Part shown: positions 9,263 to 20,571 of the stretch, piece after piece
Position numbering within the stretch: the first letter of the stretch is position 1
Layout: each line of letters begins with the position of its first letter
DNA from: an uncultured Pelagibacteraceae bacterium
Lineage (GTDB): Bacteria; Pseudomonadota; Alphaproteobacteria; Pelagibacterales; Pelagibacteraceae
Direction: 5' to 3'
Length of the DNA stretch: 56,033 bases
Assembly (NCBI GenBank): GCA_902555665.1
Contig: CACDTF010000006.1
Coordinates: forward strand, 1-56,033
Translations under genes and position numbers: made by a program
Notes under the pieces: generated by a model
Database searches by the model: none
What the model was told of the DNA's origin: nothing
What the model saw: the letters and a program-made list of their open reading frames with translations, nothing else

Positions 9263-10417
9263 ATGACGAAAAATAACCTAAAAGTAGTTAAATCTACTAA
9301 AGATCAAGAAATGGATGTTAAAGAAAAGAACAAAGCGTTGGACGCTGCGATAGCTCAAATTACAGATAATTTTGGAAAAGGCTCTGTAATGAAGCTTGGA
9401 GAAAAAAGAGCGATGGATATCGAGTCTGTTTCAACAGGTTCTTTAAGTCTTGATTTAGCTTTAGGTATAGGTGGATTACCAAAAGGAAGAATTATTGAAG
9501 TTTATGGACCAGAGTCATCTGGAAAAACAACATTAGCATTACAAGTTGTTGCTGAAGCTCAAAAAGCTGGAGGCATTTGCGCATTTGTTGATGCAGAGCA
9601 TGCATTAGATCCAGTTTATGCAAAAAAATTAGGAGTAAATACAGAAGAACTTTTAATTTCACAGCCAGATACTGGTGAACAAGCATTAGAAATCGCTGAT
9701 ACACTAGTAAAATCAGGCTCTATTTCAGTAATCGTTATCGACTCTGTTGCAGCTTTAACTCCAAAAGCTGAAATTGAAGGAGAGATGGGAGATCATCATG
9801 TTGGTCTTCAATCGAGATTAATGAGTCAGGCTTTAAGAAAATTAACAGGTTCAATTTCAAATACAAATACAATGATGATTTTCATTAACCAAATCAGAAT
9901 GAAAATTGGAGTTATGTTTGGAAGTCCAGAAACTACATCAGGGGGTAATGCACTTAAGTTTTACTCATCTGTAAGAATGGATATTAGAAGAATTGGTGCC
10001 ATCAAAGATAAAGATGAAATTATTGGTAACTCTACAAGAGTGAAAGTAGTTAAGAACAAAGTAGCACCACCATTTAAAGTTGTTGAATTTGACTTGATGT
10101 ATGGAAGAGGAATTAGCAAGATGGGTGAACTAGTCGATCTTGGTTCTAAAGCAGATATTATTGAAAAATCAGGTGCATGGTATGCTTATAAAGGTGAGAA
10201 GATTGGTCAAGGTAGAGAAAATGCCAAGACTTATCTAGCTCAAAATCCCAAAGTTGCTGCAGAAATTGAAATGGCAATTAGAGAGAAAGCTGGTGTGATT
10301 TCTAAGAAAATAGAAGGAAATCCAATTGATCCTGAAAAATTGGAAAAAGAAAAGAAAGTAGCTGAAAAAGAAGAGGCTGATAAAGCAGAAGCTACTTCTC
10401 CATCTAAAAAGAATTAA
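9263..10417 (+). CDS. recA: Recombinase RecA
   Basis: RecA forms filaments on single-stranded DNA, drives homologous recombination and triggers LexA/UmuD self-cleavage. The 384-residue protein has the Walker A motif [10 protein letters not shown] near residue 74, the Walker B region IVIDSVAAL, the [14 protein letters not shown] loop 1-2 region and a charged, lysine/glutamate-rich C-terminal tail. AGAGG precedes the ATG. A clear intrinsic terminator follows. Its presence near umuDC with matching upstream boxes suggests a common SOS control. Confidence 0.99.
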   Translation: MTKNNLKVVKSTKDQEMDVKEKNKALDAAIAQITDNFGKGSVMKLGEKRAMDIESVSTGSLSLDLALGIGGLPKGRIIEVYGPESSGKTTLALQVVAEAQKAGGICAFVDAEHALDPVYAKKLGVNTEELLISQPDTGEQALEIADTLVKSGSISVIVIDSVAALTPKAEIEGEMGDHHVGLQSRLMSQALRKLTGSISNTNTMMIFINQIRMKIGVMFGSPETTSGGNALKFYSSVRMDIRRIGAIKDKDEIIGNSTRVKVVKNKVAPPFKVVEFDLMYGRGISKMGELVDLGSKADIIEKSGAWYAYKGEKIGQGRENAKTYLAQNPKVAAEIEMAIREKAGVISKKIEGNPIDPEKLEKEKKVAEKEEADKAEATSPSKKN

Positions 10418-10439
10418 TAGGTCATCTTTATTAATAAAA

Positions 10440-10464
10440 GGCGCTTAATTTAAGCGCCTTTTTT
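10440..10464 (+). terminator. Rho-independent terminator after recA
   Basis: GGCGCTTAA and TTAAGCGCC form a perfect inverted repeat (10440-10458), realistically a 7-bp GC-rich stem with a 5-base loop. A run of six T residues follows. It separates recA from alaS. Confidence 0.9.
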
Positions 10465-10510
10465 CCCTTCGATATCTAGACATAGAATAAAAAAGCTGTA
10501 TTTTAAAAAT

Positions 10511-13177
10511 ATGGCAGACAAAACACTCAATGAAATAAGAAATACCTTTTTAAAGTATTTTGAAAAGAGCGATCACAAGATTGTGGAATCTAGTAATTTA
10601 GTTCCAAATAATGATCCCACATTAATGTTTGCCAACTCTGGAATGGTTCAGTTTAAGAATGTATTTACTGGATTAGAAAAAAGAGATTATGTGAGAGCCA
10701 CAACATCACAAAAATGTGTAAGGGCAGGTGGTAAGCATAACGATTTAGAAAATGTTGGTTACACACCAAGACACCATACTTTTTTTGAGATGTTAGGAAA
10801 CTTTTCTTTCGGTGATTATTTTAAAGAGCAAGCAATTCATTATGCATGGGATTTAATAACCAAAGATTTTGGAATAGATAAAAAAAGGCTTTATGTAACT
10901 GTATTTCATGAGGATGATGAGGCCTTCAATTTTTGGAAGAAAATAGCGGGTTTTAGCGATGATAGAATTATAAGAATAGCAACTTCTGATAATTTTTGGT
11001 CAATGGGCGAGACAGGTCCATGTGGCCCTTGCTCAGAAATCTTTTTTGACCACGGAGATCATTTAAAAGGAGGTTTACCTGGTTCTAAAGATGAGGATGG
11101 AGATAGATTTATAGAAATTTGGAATTTGGTCTTTATGCAGTTTGAACAAGTTACTAAAGATAAAAGAATTAATCTTCCAAAACCGTCAGTTGATACTGGA
11201 ATGGGATTAGAGAGAATTGCAGCTTTATTGCAAGGTTCACATGATAACTATGAAACAGATCATTTTAAAAAAATAATTGGTTCTGCATCTGAAATTACAA
11301 AAGTAAAATCAGATAAATCTAATTTAGCAAGTTTTAGAGTAATAGCTGATCACTTAAGAGCAAGTTCGTTTTTAATAGCTGAGGGAGTTTTACCTTCAAA
11401 TGAAGGAAGAGGATATGTTCTTCGAAGAATTATGAGAAGAGGGATGAGACATTCTCATTTACTTGGATCTAAGGAACCAGTTTTTTACAATTTGTTTGAT
11501 ACACTTAAAAATGAAATGTCAGGAAACTATCCAGAATTAGTTAGAGCTGAATCTTTAATTAAAGAAACTTTAAAAATGGAAGAAGAAAAATTCTTGGTAC
11601 TATTAGATAGAGGAATAAAAATTTTAAATGATGAAATATCTAAAATAGATAAAGTGTTACCAGGTGAGGTAGCTTTTAAATTATATGATACCTATGGTTT
11701 TCCATTAGATCTTACCGAAGATATTTTAAGAAATAAATCCATGTCAATTGATACTGAAAAGTTTCAATCTTTGATGAAGGAAAGTAGAGAACTTGCTAAA
11801 AAAAATTGGAAAGGTTCTGGTGATGCAGCGGTCGAAGATATCTGGTTTGGAATTAAAGATAAAATTGAGCCAACTGAATTTTTAGGATACGAAACAAATC
11901 AAGCTGAGGGTGTCGTGTTATCTCTTTTAAAAGGCAACAAAGAGGTAGATCAACTAAAAGAAAATGATGAGGGAATGATTATAGTAAATCAAACTCCTTT
12001 CTATGGCGAGTCTGGTGGACAAGTTGGTGATACTGGTGAAATAGTATCAAACGATTTTAAGTTTGAAGTAACCGATGTCCAAAAAAAACTAGGAGATTTA
12101 TTTGTTCATTATGGAAAGGTTAAGAGTGGATCTATAAAACTACAAGAAAGTGTAGAGTTAAAAATTGATGTAGAAAGAAGAGATAATACTCGTGCTTATC
12201 ATTCAGCAACCCATTTACTACACGAATCTTTACGAAGAGTTCTAGGTACTCATGTAACGCAAAAAGGATCTTTAGTAGAGCCAAGCAGATTAAGATTTGA
12301 TTTTAGCCATATGAAGCCAATTTTGAATGAAGAAATTGATAAAATAGAAGAGTTTGTAAACACAATGGTTTCAAAAAAATCTAATGTAAAAACTAGATTA
12401 ATGACACCTGATGAAGCAGTTGAAAATGGTGCACTAGCGTTATTTGGGGAAAAATACGGGGATGAAGTAAGGGTTCTTTCAATGGGAGACGAGAATGGAA
12501 AGTATTTTTCAACAGAGTTGTGTGGTGGAACTCACGTCAAAAACACTGGAGATATTGGTAAATTTAAGATTGTCAGTCAGTCCTCAATTGCTGCAGGGGT
12601 TAGAAGAATTGAGGCTTTAAGAGACAAGCAATTAGAGGAATATTTAAAAAATAAAGAAAAATTATCAAACCTATCTGCAGAAAAAGATGAGGAAACAATT
12701 AAAGAATTAAGTCAGCAAATTATTAAATTGGGAGGAAAACCAAGTTTAGAGGAAACTGACCAGAAAACTTTAATAAAAAATTTAACTAAACAATTAGAGA
12801 CTATCTCAGTAAATGCAATTTTAGATGACAAATCAAAAAATATTATTAAAGATGAAGAAATTAATGGAGTTAAGTTAAGACTCCAAAAAATAGATGGATT
12901 ACCTCCAAAAGAATTAAGAAAACTTGTAGATAAAGGTAAAAAAGATTTAGGCGAAGGTATTGTGGTTGTGTTTGCAAATAAAGATGACAAGGTTGGATTA
13001 GCTGTTGGTGTAACTGACAATTTAACTAACAAGTTTGATGCAGTTCAATTTGTTAAAGTTGGATCTGAAATAATCAGTGGTAAAGGAGGTGGAGGAAGAA
13101 AAGACTTTGCTCAAGCTGGTGGACAAGACCAGTCAAAAATTGAAGAAGCTTTTATAAAGCTTAAGAGTTTAGTTTAA
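10511..13177 (+). CDS. alaS: Alanine-tRNA ligase
   Basis: AlaRS charges tRNA-Ala in the cytoplasm. At 888 residues it has all domains: the class II catalytic core (start region [14 protein letters not shown], then [10 protein letters not shown]), the editing domain with zinc-binding HSATHLLH and [10 protein letters not shown], and the C-terminal C-Ala domain ending in [14 protein letters not shown]. It is the usual neighbour of recA in many alphaproteobacteria. It converges on icd, and the two coding regions overlap by 9 bases at their 3' ends. Confidence 0.99.
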   Translation: MADKTLNEIRNTFLKYFEKSDHKIVESSNLVPNNDPTLMFANSGMVQFKNVFTGLEKRDYVRATTSQKCVRAGGKHNDLENVGYTPRHHTFFEMLGNFSFGDYFKEQAIHYAWDLITKDFGIDKKRLYVTVFHEDDEAFNFWKKIAGFSDDRIIRIATSDNFWSMGETGPCGPCSEIFFDHGDHLKGGLPGSKDEDGDRFIEIWNLVFMQFEQVTKDKRINLPKPSVDTGMGLERIAALLQGSHDNYETDHFKKIIGSASEITKVKSDKSNLASFRVIADHLRASSFLIAEGVLPSNEGRGYVLRRIMRRGMRHSHLLGSKEPVFYNLFDTLKNEMSGNYPELVRAESLIKETLKMEEEKFLVLLDRGIKILNDEISKIDKVLPGEVAFKLYDTYGFPLDLTEDILRNKSMSIDTEKFQSLMKESRELAKKNWKGSGDAAVEDIWFGIKDKIEPTEFLGYETNQAEGVVLSLLKGNKEVDQLKENDEGMIIVNQTPFYGESGGQVGDTGEIVSNDFKFEVTDVQKKLGDLFVHYGKVKSGSIKLQESVELKIDVERRDNTRAYHSATHLLHESLRRVLGTHVTQKGSLVEPSRLRFDFSHMKPILNEEIDKIEEFVNTMVSKKSNVKTRLMTPDEAVENGALALFGEKYGDEVRVLSMGDENGKYFSTELCGGTHVKNTGDIGKFKIVSQSSIAAGVRRIEALRDKQLEEYLKNKEKLSNLSAEKDEETIKELSQQIIKLGGKPSLEETDQKTLIKNLTKQLETISVNAILDDKSKNIIKDEEINGVKLRLQKIDGLPPKELRKLVDKGKKDLGEGIVVVFANKDDKVGLAVGVTDNLTNKFDAVQFVKVGSEIISGKGGGGRKDFAQAGGQDQSKIEEAFIKLKSLV

Positions 13178-14383
13178 TTTCTTCTTTAAATTACCATCAA
13201 TTTTATCTAAAAATTGATTTGTAGTTAAGAATTTACTATTTGGACCAACAAGAATTGCTAAATCTTTTGTCATTGATCCACTTTCCACACATTCAATACA
13301 AACTTTTTCTAAAGTTTGTGCAAATTTGATTAGTTCTTCATTGCTATCTAATTTACCTCTGTGAGCTAACCCTCTAGTCCAAGCAAAAATTGATGCAATA
13401 GGGTTAGTTGAAGTTTCTTTTCCTTGTTGGTGCATTCTATAATGTCTAGTTACTGTTCCATGTGCAGCTTCTGCTTCCATTACTTTTCCATCTGGAGTTA
13501 ACAATGTACTCGTCATCAATCCTAAAGACCCATAACCTTGTGCCATAGTATCTGATTGCACGTCTCCATCATAATTTTTGCAAGCCCAAATATATTTACC
13601 GCTCCATTTCATTGCACATGCAACCATGTCATCAATTAATCTGTGTTCGTAAGTTAAATTATTTTTTTCAAATTCGCTCTTATATTCTTTATCAAAAATT
13701 TCTTGGAAAATATCCTTAAATCTTCCATCATATTGTTTTAGAATTGTATTTTTTGTAGACATATAAACGGGCCATTTTTTAATTAACCCATAACTGAAAC
13801 AAGATCTTGCAAAGTCTTCAATAGACTTATCTAAATTGTACATTGATAAAGCTACACCTGGACCTGTAAAATTAAATACTTCATATTTAATTTCATCTTT
13901 TCCATCTTCCGATGTCCACTTCACTTCCATTTTTCCTTTTCCAGGAACTTTAAAATCTGTTGCTCTATATTGATCACCAAATGCATGTCTTCCAATAATT
14001 ACTGGATCTGTCCAAGAGGGAACAAGTTTTGGAATATTTTTACAAATAATTGGTTCTCTGAAAACTGTTCCTCCAATTATATTTCTTATCGTTCCGTTAG
14101 GAGATCTCCACATTTTTTTTAAATCAAATTCTTCTACTCTTGCTTCATCAGGGGTAATAGTTGCACACTTTATTCCAACACCAATTTTTTTAATAGCATT
14201 CGCAGAGTCGATGGTAATCTGATCATCAGTATTATCTCTGCTTTTCATGCATAAATCGTAGTATTCAATACCAAGATCTAAATATGGGAGGATTAGTTTG
14301 TTTTTAATAAACTCCCATATAATACGTGTCATTTCATCGCCATCCAGCTCGACAACTGGGTTTTTTACCTTGATTTTGCTCAT
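13169..14383 (-). CDS. icd: NADP-dependent isocitrate dehydrogenase (eukaryote-like dimeric type)
   Basis: This enzyme oxidises isocitrate to 2-oxoglutarate and makes NADPH in the TCA cycle. The 404-residue protein is of the dimeric type shared with eukaryotic IDH1/2, not the E. coli type. Features are the [13 protein letters not shown] start, the substrate loop [21 protein letters not shown], the dinucleotide region [28 protein letters not shown], and [21 protein letters not shown]. The 3' end overlaps alaS by 9 bases without a visible terminator. Divergent psd begins 76 bases from its start. Confidence 0.97.
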   Translation of the reverse strand: MSKIKVKNPVVELDGDEMTRIIWEFIKNKLILPYLDLGIEYYDLCMKSRDNTDDQITIDSANAIKKIGVGIKCATITPDEARVEEFDLKKMWRSPNGTIRNIIGGTVFREPIICKNIPKLVPSWTDPVIIGRHAFGDQYRATDFKVPGKGKMEVKWTSEDGKDEIKYEVFNFTGPGVALSMYNLDKSIEDFARSCFSYGLIKKWPVYMSTKNTILKQYDGRFKDIFQEIFDKEYKSEFEKNNLTYEHRLIDDMVACAMKWSGKYIWACKNYDGDVQSDTMAQGYGSLGLMTSTLLTPDGKVMEAEAAHGTVTRHYRMHQQGKETSTNPIASIFAWTRGLAHRGKLDSNEELIKFAQTLEKVCIECVESGSMTKDLAILVGPNSKFLTTNQFLDKIDGNLKKKLN

Positions 14384-14459
14384 TAAATAAAAATTATCTT
14401 ATTAATTGAATTTGATCGTTTTATATACATATTAATCGAAAATTAGCAAATAGAAGAAT

Positions 14460-15107
14460 ATGTTTAGTAAGATATTTCCAAAAATTCACACAGAGGGATA
14501 CAAGTTTATAGTAATAGCTGTATTCATAACCATCATTTTTTTACTTATTAATAATTTTTTAGGGTTAATAGGAATATTATTGACTGTTTGGGTTTATTAT
14601 TTTTTTAGAGATCCAGAAAGAACAATTATAGGAGACGATAGTTATCTTGTAAGTCCTGCAGATGGAGAAGTGATAAAAGTTGAAGAGGTAGATGGTCCAA
14701 AAGAACTTGGATTAGAAAATAAAAAATTTAAAAAAATAAGTATATTTATGAACGTCTTTGATTGTCATGTAAACAGAACACCTTGCTCAGGAATTGTTGA
14801 AGATATCTTATATAAACCAGGTAAATTTTTAAATGCATCTTTAGATAAAGCAAGCGAAGACAATGAGAGAAATTATTATAAAATTAAAGATAAGCATGGT
14901 AATGATATTGTAGTCGTTCAAATTGCAGGATTAGTTGCAAGAAGAATAGTTTGCGAAACAAATAAAAATCAGGAATTAAATCAAGGTGATAGAATTGGGA
15001 TGATTAGATTTGGCAGTAGAGCAGACGTTTATTATGAAAATTACGAACCACTAGTTAAAGTTGGTCAAACAGCAATTTCAGGAGAAACACTGCTGGCTAA
15101 AAATTAA
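14460..15107 (+). CDS. psd: Phosphatidylserine decarboxylase proenzyme (short form)
   Basis: Psd converts phosphatidylserine to phosphatidylethanolamine at the inner membrane. The 215-residue protein is the short bacterial type: N-terminal hydrophobic segments, YFFRDPERTI, DGEVIKVEEV, and the FMNVFDCHVNRTPCSG active-site region. The self-cleaving Gly-Ser is in IRFGSRADVYY near residue 183, which gives the pyruvoyl group. It is followed 3 bases later by pssA, the enzyme that makes its substrate, so the pair forms a PE synthesis unit. Confidence 0.95.
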   Translation: MFSKIFPKIHTEGYKFIVIAVFITIIFLLINNFLGLIGILLTVWVYYFFRDPERTIIGDDSYLVSPADGEVIKVEEVDGPKELGLENKKFKKISIFMNVFDCHVNRTPCSGIVEDILYKPGKFLNASLDKASEDNERNYYKIKDKHGNDIVVVQIAGLVARRIVCETNKNQELNQGDRIGMIRFGSRADVYYENYEPLVKVGQTAISGETLLAKN

Positions 15108-15110
15108 TTT

Positions 15111-15920
15111 ATGGAACAGCCAAAAAACAATTTAAAAATTGTTACAGATAAAAAAACTAACGCAAGAGTGATTTTACCTAACATGCTAACTCTTATTGGA
15201 GTTTGTATAGGTTTATCATCAATCAGATTTGCATTGGATGGAAAATTTGAATTTGCAATTATTGCAATTATGTTTGCTGCTCTTATTGATGGATTAGATG
15301 GAAGAATAGCAAGATTAATTAAAGGAACATCAAAAGTTGGTAAAGAGCTAGATTCTTTAACAGATATGATAAGTTTTGGAGTAGCTCCAGCATTTATTAT
15401 GTATTTCTGGAAACTAAATACATTAGGAAGATTTGGATGGTTGTTATGTTTAATATATGTAATTTGTGTTGCATTACGTTTAGCTCGTTTCAACGTAAAT
15501 ACAGGTCAGGCACCTTCTTGGAGAGATAATTTTTTTGAAGGAGTTCCATCTCCAGCAGGAGGTATCTTAGTTCTAACTCCATTAATTTTTAGTCTTACAA
15601 GCTTCGATTTTATAAATATAGATTATAATATTGTTGTTCCAGTTTTTTTTATTGTAACATCTTTATTATTGATCAGTAAATTTCCAAGCTATTCATTTAA
15701 AAAAATTGTAATTCAGAGAAAGGTAACTATTTTTTTATTATTTGGAATAGTTTTATTTTTTGGATTACTTCTAATATATCCATTTAATGTTATATCTATT
15801 AGTGCAATCATATACTTAGGTATGCTTCCAATTAGTTTTTTTCATTATCAAAAATTAAAAAAACAAAACGAAGATCAGAATTATAAAGATGAAGATGATG
15901 ATCTCGAAGATATTTTGTAA
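15111..15920 (+). CDS. pssA: CDP-diacylglycerol-serine O-phosphatidyltransferase
   Basis: This integral membrane enzyme joins CDP-diacylglycerol and serine to form phosphatidylserine. The 269-residue protein contains the CDP-alcohol phosphotransferase signature DG-x2-AR-x8-G-x3-D-x3-D, seen as DGRIARLIKGTSKVGKELDS followed by LTD (about residues 63-85). Several hydrophobic helices and an acidic, lysine-rich tail are present. It lies between psd (3 bases upstream) and a glycosyltransferase-like gene that shares the TAATG junction at 15918-15922. Confidence 0.95.
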   Translation: MEQPKNNLKIVTDKKTNARVILPNMLTLIGVCIGLSSIRFALDGKFEFAIIAIMFAALIDGLDGRIARLIKGTSKVGKELDSLTDMISFGVAPAFIMYFWKLNTLGRFGWLLCLIYVICVALRLARFNVNTGQAPSWRDNFFEGVPSPAGGILVLTPLIFSLTSFDFINIDYNIVVPVFFIVTSLLLISKFPSYSFKKIVIQRKVTIFLLFGIVLFFGLLLIYPFNVISISAIIYLGMLPISFFHYQKLKKQNEDQNYKDEDDDLEDIL

Positions 15921-16831
15921 TGAAAAAAAATGTTATTGTATCATTAGCTGATTCAAATTATTTCCCTCTATTAAATGAACTAATAGACTCTATAAAAAGA
16001 TTTAAAGAGAGCTCTGAAGTTGCAATATGTATTTTAGATGCTGGTTTATCAGATGATCAAAAGACCGAATTATCATCAAAAGTAGATGAAATAAAATCAG
16101 CAGAATGGGATATTAAAGTTCCAGATAATAAAATTAAGGGACGCGAATGGTTAAAGAGCCAAGTATCTAGGGCTTTTTTACCTAAATATTTTCCAACCTA
16201 TGAAAAATATTTATGGATTGATTGTGATGCTTGGGTCAATGATTGGCAAACAGTTGAGCTTTATTTTAAAGCGTGTGAAAATGGTAAGTTAGGAATTACA
16301 CAAACTATCGGACCAGGTTACAAGATTACTTCAAGAGTAAATTGGGTTTTTGGAAAACTGGCAATTATTAAATCTCAAAATTTTAAACACGCAATTAAAT
16401 CCAATGTTAGTCTAGAAAAAGCTAGAAAGTTAGCCTTTGCTCCTCATATCAATATTGGTGTTTTTTCATTAGAAAAAAATTCAACATGTTGGAATTCATG
16501 GCAGGAAAACTTAAAGCAAACACTTAAAGGTGGAGAAATATTTGGCTCTGAACAATTAGCCATGAATATGTCTGTTTATGTTGATAACGTCAAAACTGAA
16601 TTTCTTCCTTTAAACTGTAATTGGATCACTAGTAATCTTTTGCCAAAATTTGATGAGGATAAAGATACATGGGTAGAGCCTTATTTACCTAACTATAAAA
16701 TTGGAATTATGCATTTAGCAGCTGGTATCTGGCAAGATAACGAAGATATGAGATTAAACAAGAATATTAAAATAGATATTCAAACTCTTACAGGTAAAAT
16801 TTTAAATAAAAGTTTAAGATTTAATAATTAA
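15920..16831 (+). CDS. Glycosyltransferase-like protein with DxD motif
   Basis: This 303-residue protein starts as a nucleotide-sugar-binding alpha/beta domain (VIVSLADSNYFPLLNELIDSI) and has a DCDAWV segment near residue 109 after YEKYLWI. That matches the DxD metal/sugar-nucleotide motif of GT-A fold enzymes, most like family GT8. A later HLAAGIWQDN segment could supply the C-terminal active-site histidine. No signal peptide or membrane helix is evident. Its coupling to pssA suggests a lipid or envelope role, but the acceptor and sugar are unknown. Confidence 0.65.
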   Translation: MKKNVIVSLADSNYFPLLNELIDSIKRFKESSEVAICILDAGLSDDQKTELSSKVDEIKSAEWDIKVPDNKIKGREWLKSQVSRAFLPKYFPTYEKYLWIDCDAWVNDWQTVELYFKACENGKLGITQTIGPGYKITSRVNWVFGKLAIIKSQNFKHAIKSNVSLEKARKLAFAPHINIGVFSLEKNSTCWNSWQENLKQTLKGGEIFGSEQLAMNMSVYVDNVKTEFLPLNCNWITSNLLPKFDEDKDTWVEPYLPNYKIGIMHLAAGIWQDNEDMRLNKNIKIDIQTLTGKILNKSLRFNN

Positions 16832-17443
16832 TTGAAAAAAAATAAAATCTCTAAGAACTGGGTTAATAAACAGCGTAGAGATATCTATGTAAGACAATCC
16901 AAAGTAGATGGGTACCGCGCAAGATCGGCTTACAAATTAATTGAAATAGACGAAAAATTTAAAATTTTTAAAGGCGGATTGTCAGTAGTTGATATTGGTG
17001 CAGCCCCAGGAAGCTGGTCACAATATGCTCTTAAAGTAGCTAAAAGTGGGAAATTGGTATCTATAGATTTAAAAAAAATGGAACCCATAGGTAATAGTGT
17101 TCAAATCCAAGGAGATTTTACTGAAGAAAAAACTCAAGAAGAAATTAAAAAATATATAAACGGTAAAGTTGACGTCGTAATGTCTGATATGGCAGTAGAT
17201 ACAACTGGTATTAAAAATATTGACTCAATTCAAACTGGAGAACTATGTAAAGAAGCGATGTTTTTTGCAAAAGATTTGATGAAAGAAAATGGATATTTTA
17301 TTTCAAAAATTTTCATGGGAGGAACATTTAACGAAATCGTCGCAGAGGGAAAAAAATATTTTAAAGAAGTTAAGGTTTTTAAACCAAAATCCAGCAGAAA
17401 AGACTCAAAAGAAAGTTTTATAATTTGTAGAAAAATCCGATAG
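16832..17443 (+). CDS. rlmE: 23S rRNA (uridine-2552-2'-O) methyltransferase
   Basis: RlmE (FtsJ/RrmJ) methylates U2552 in the ribosomal A loop using SAM. The 203-residue protein has RSAYKLIEIDEKF with the first catalytic Lys, the SAM motif VVDIGAAPGSWSQYA, the catalytic Asp in MSDMAVDTTG, Lys in ISKIFMGG, and Glu in KESFIICR; together these make the K-D-K-E tetrad. The start is TTG, directly after the preceding stop. The length matches the family. Confidence 0.94.
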   Translation: MKKNKISKNWVNKQRRDIYVRQSKVDGYRARSAYKLIEIDEKFKIFKGGLSVVDIGAAPGSWSQYALKVAKSGKLVSIDLKKMEPIGNSVQIQGDFTEEKTQEEIKKYINGKVDVVMSDMAVDTTGIKNIDSIQTGELCKEAMFFAKDLMKENGYFISKIFMGGTFNEIVAEGKKYFKEVKVFKPKSSRKDSKESFIICRKIR

Positions 17444-17480
17444 AGACTTTTAATTTAAAAGGAATCGTATATAAAAGATT

Positions 17481-18557
17481 ATGGTTCCCATAAAAGAAGC
17501 ACTTACCTTTGATGATGTTACATTAGCTCCAAAGTATTCAGAAATATTACCTTCTGATGCAGACACTAGTATATCTTTAACAAAGCATTTGAAACTTAAA
17601 ATTCCACTTTTATCATCAGCAATGGATACAGTCACAGAGAGCAGAATGGCAATAGCTATAGCTATAGCTGGGGGTATTGGAGTAATTCACAGAAACCTTG
17701 ATATAAAAAAACAATTATTAGAGATAAAAAAAGTAAAAAAACAAAAACTAATTGTTGGAGCAGCTGTAGGTGCAGCGCCAAATGAATTTATTAGAGCTAA
17801 AGAAATTATTAAAGAAGGTGTTGATTTAATCGTGGTAGACACAGCACATGGCCATACAAAAAAAGTTGCCAAAATAATTAAATATATAAAAAAAATAAAA
17901 ACTAACAAAATTGCTTTGTGTGCAGGAAATATTGCAACACCAGAAGCTGCAAAATTCCTAATAAAGTTAGGAGTAGATATAATTAAAATTGGTATAGGGC
18001 CAGGTTCTATTTGCACAACAAGACTGGTTGCTGGAATAGGAGTTCCTCAATTAAGCGCAATTTTAGCTGTAAGAAGTGGTTTAAAAAATAAAAATGTTAA
18101 AATAATTTCAGATGGAGGAATAAAATATTCTGGTGATTTAGCAAAAGCTTTTGCTGCAGGAGCAGATGCTGTAATGATAGGTTCATTATTTGCAGGCACA
18201 AAAGAAACCCCAGGAAAATTAATAAAAAAAAATGGACAGCTTTTCAAAAGTTTTAGAGGAATGGGGTCTGTTGGAGCTATGAATAAAGGGTCAGCTGATA
18301 GATACTTTCAAAAAAAACAAAAAGATTCCTCAAAATATGTACCTGAAGGTGTTGAAGGTTTCGTAAAATATAAAGGAGATGTTGGGAGTATTATTTATAA
18401 ATTAATTGGTGGATTGAAATCTTCTATGGGCTATCTTGGATCAAAAACAATCATTAAATTAAGAAATAAACCACAATTTGTGAAAATTACAAAAGCTGGA
18501 TTTTATGAAAGTATGGTTCATAATGTAGATGTGGTAAAAAACGATAGTAAATATTAA
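17481..18557 (+). CDS. guaB: IMP dehydrogenase lacking the CBS (Bateman) domains
   Basis: GuaB oxidises IMP to XMP, the first committed step to GMP. The catalytic barrel is complete: [20 protein letters not shown] at the N terminus, the catalytic C178 in [23 protein letters not shown], and the RGMGSVGAM flap region. The protein has 358 residues, while the common bacterial form has about 480-490. The missing part is the paired CBS regulatory insert: [20 protein letters not shown] (residues 70-89) links straight into IVGAAVG. Allosteric nucleotide control through CBS domains is therefore absent. guaA follows after one small gene. Confidence 0.95.
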   Translation: MVPIKEALTFDDVTLAPKYSEILPSDADTSISLTKHLKLKIPLLSSAMDTVTESRMAIAIAIAGGIGVIHRNLDIKKQLLEIKKVKKQKLIVGAAVGAAPNEFIRAKEIIKEGVDLIVVDTAHGHTKKVAKIIKYIKKIKTNKIALCAGNIATPEAAKFLIKLGVDIIKIGIGPGSICTTRLVAGIGVPQLSAILAVRSGLKNKNVKIISDGGIKYSGDLAKAFAAGADAVMIGSLFAGTKETPGKLIKKNGQLFKSFRGMGSVGAMNKGSADRYFQKKQKDSSKYVPEGVEGFVKYKGDVGSIIYKLIGGLKSSMGYLGSKTIIKLRNKPQFVKITKAGFYESMVHNVDVVKNDSKY

Positions 18558-18997
18558 TGAATAAATTTTTAAAATTATTAGGATTAATACTTTTAACAGC
18601 TTCTTTTAACAGCACGTCTTTTAGTAAAGAAAATTTTTTTAATGAAGCTTTAGAATTGTTTAAAAAAGAAAAATATGAAGATGCGCGTTTTCTATTTGAG
18701 AGAAATATTGTTTTTAATCCAAAAGATGCAAACTCATATTTATATTTAGCAAAAATTTATAACCAAGAAGAAAATCAAAAAAAAGAAGAATACAATTTAG
18801 AAACGACACTTTTAATTGAGCCTGATAACGAGGAAGCTTTATTAATGTTGATGAAAATTGCTTTAGAAAAATCTAATTATGAAAAAGTTAAAGATCTTTC
18901 AGAAAAGTTTGTGATAGTTTGTAAAAATTTATGCGATGAAAACAAAGATATTCAAGAGTCATTAAAAAATATAGAACCTGAAAATAATGAGTCTTGA
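18557..18997 (+). CDS. Exported TPR-repeat protein
   Basis: This 146-residue protein has a signal peptide ([25 protein letters not shown]) followed by about three helix-turn-helix TPR units, for example [41 protein letters not shown] proteins bind other proteins, here probably in the periplasm. It shares a TAATG junction with guaB and overlaps guaA by 11 bases. The placement between two GMP-synthesis genes looks like operon packing and not shared function. The role is unknown. Confidence 0.75.
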   Translation: MNKFLKLLGLILLTASFNSTSFSKENFFNEALELFKKEKYEDARFLFERNIVFNPKDANSYLYLAKIYNQEENQKKEEYNLETTLLIEPDNEEALLMLMKIALEKSNYEKVKDLSEKFVIVCKNLCDENKDIQESLKNIEPENNES

Positions 18998-20549
18998 TCA
19001 AAATCTTAACAAAATCTTAATAATAGATTTTGGTTCTCAATTTACTCAATTAATTGCAAGAAGAGTAAGAGAATTAGGTGTTTTTTCAGAGATAGTTAGT
19101 CACAAAAAAATAAAACTAAAAGACATAAATCACAGTATTAAAGGAATAGTATTATCTGGCGGTCCATTAAATGTTTATCAAATAAATAAGTACTCATTTG
19201 ATAAAAAAATTTTGCAACTTGATGTACCAATTCTTGGGATATGTTTTGGGCATCAAATTTTATCAAAACTTAATGGTGGAAGGGTAAAACAATCGAAACA
19301 TAGAGAATTTGGTTTAGCTAATGTTTATAAAAAAAATAACAGTTTTTTAACAACTAATTTTTTTGGAAGCAAAAAATCTAAACAAGTTTGGATGAGCCAT
19401 GCTGATCAAGTTTCAAAACTTCCTAAGAATTTTAAAGTTGTTGCATCAAGCACTAATTCAAAATTTGCAATTGTTGAAAATAAAATTAAAAAATATTATG
19501 GAGTACAATTTCATCCTGAAGTAACTCATACGGAGAATGGAAAAAAATTAATAAGTAATTTTATTTTTTTAATTTGCAAAATTAAAAGAAATTGGTCCTC
19601 TAGGGATCAAAAAAATCAGCTTATTAAAGATGTTAGAAAACAAGTTGGAAATAACAAAGTTATTTGTGCATTATCAGGAGGCGTGGATAGTAGTGTAGTC
19701 GCTCAATTATTGAATAAAGCTATTGGAAAAAAACTTTATTGTATTTTTGTAAACACTGGCCTTCTAAGAAAAAATGAGGAAGTACAAGTAGTTCAAACTT
19801 TTAAGAAGCGTTTAAAAATGAATTTAATTTATGTAAATGCTGAAAAAGAATTCTTAAAAAAATTAAGAAATGTTTCTGATCCTGAGAAAAAAAGAAAAAT
19901 AATCGGTAAATTATTTATTAAAATATTTGAGAGGTATGCTAAGAAAATCAAAAATGTTAAGTTTTTAGCTCAAGGAACTCTCTATCCAGACTTAATTGAA
20001 AGTAAATCAGTTACTGGTAGTCAAACTTCTAAAATTAAATCACATCATAATGTTGGCGGCTTACCAAAAAAAATGAATTTAAAATTAGTAGAACCGCTAA
20101 AATTCTTATTTAAGGATGAGGTAAGAAAATTAGGATTAGAGTTAAATTTAAGTAAAGAAATTATTTCAAGACATCCTTTTCCTGGACCAGGCTTAGCAAT
20201 TCGTATGCCAGGTATTATAACTAATGAAAAAATAAAAATTTTAAAAGAAGCTGATTATTATTTTATTCAAGCCTTAAAAGATCACGGTCTTTACCATAAG
20301 ATTTGGCAAGCTTATGCAGCATTACTTCCAGTAAAAACAGTGGGTGTTATGGGTGACAATCGTACTTATGAATACTTATGTTTATTAAGAGCAATTACAT
20401 CTGAAGATGGAATGACAGCTGACTATTATGAATTTAAAAAGTCTTTTATGCAAACTATATCAAATAAAATAGTTAACACTATAAGGGGGATAAACAGAGT
20501 AGTGTATGATGTTACTTCAAAACCACCTAGTACTATTGAATTAGAGTAG
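18987..20549 (+). CDS. guaA: GMP synthase (glutamine-hydrolysing)
   Basis: GuaA aminates XMP to GMP using glutamine and ATP. The 520-residue protein contains the class I glutamine amidotransferase domain with nucleophile C86 in GICFGHQI and the partner FHPEVTHTE. Next is the ATP-pyrophosphatase P-loop [14 protein letters not shown] near residue 228. The dimerisation domain ends in [19 protein letters not shown]. Length and motifs are normal. The XMP substrate comes from guaB just upstream. Confidence 0.98.
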   Translation: MSLDQNLNKILIIDFGSQFTQLIARRVRELGVFSEIVSHKKIKLKDINHSIKGIVLSGGPLNVYQINKYSFDKKILQLDVPILGICFGHQILSKLNGGRVKQSKHREFGLANVYKKNNSFLTTNFFGSKKSKQVWMSHADQVSKLPKNFKVVASSTNSKFAIVENKIKKYYGVQFHPEVTHTENGKKLISNFIFLICKIKRNWSSRDQKNQLIKDVRKQVGNNKVICALSGGVDSSVVAQLLNKAIGKKLYCIFVNTGLLRKNEEVQVVQTFKKRLKMNLIYVNAEKEFLKKLRNVSDPEKKRKIIGKLFIKIFERYAKKIKNVKFLAQGTLYPDLIESKSVTGSQTSKIKSHHNVGGLPKKMNLKLVEPLKFLFKDEVRKLGLELNLSKEIISRHPFPGPGLAIRMPGIITNEKIKILKEADYYFIQALKDHGLYHKIWQAYAALLPVKTVGVMGDNRTYEYLCLLRAITSEDGMTADYYEFKKSFMQTISNKIVNTIRGINRVVYDVTSKPPSTIELE

Positions 20550-20571
20550 TTTTTAATTATAAATTAATATT

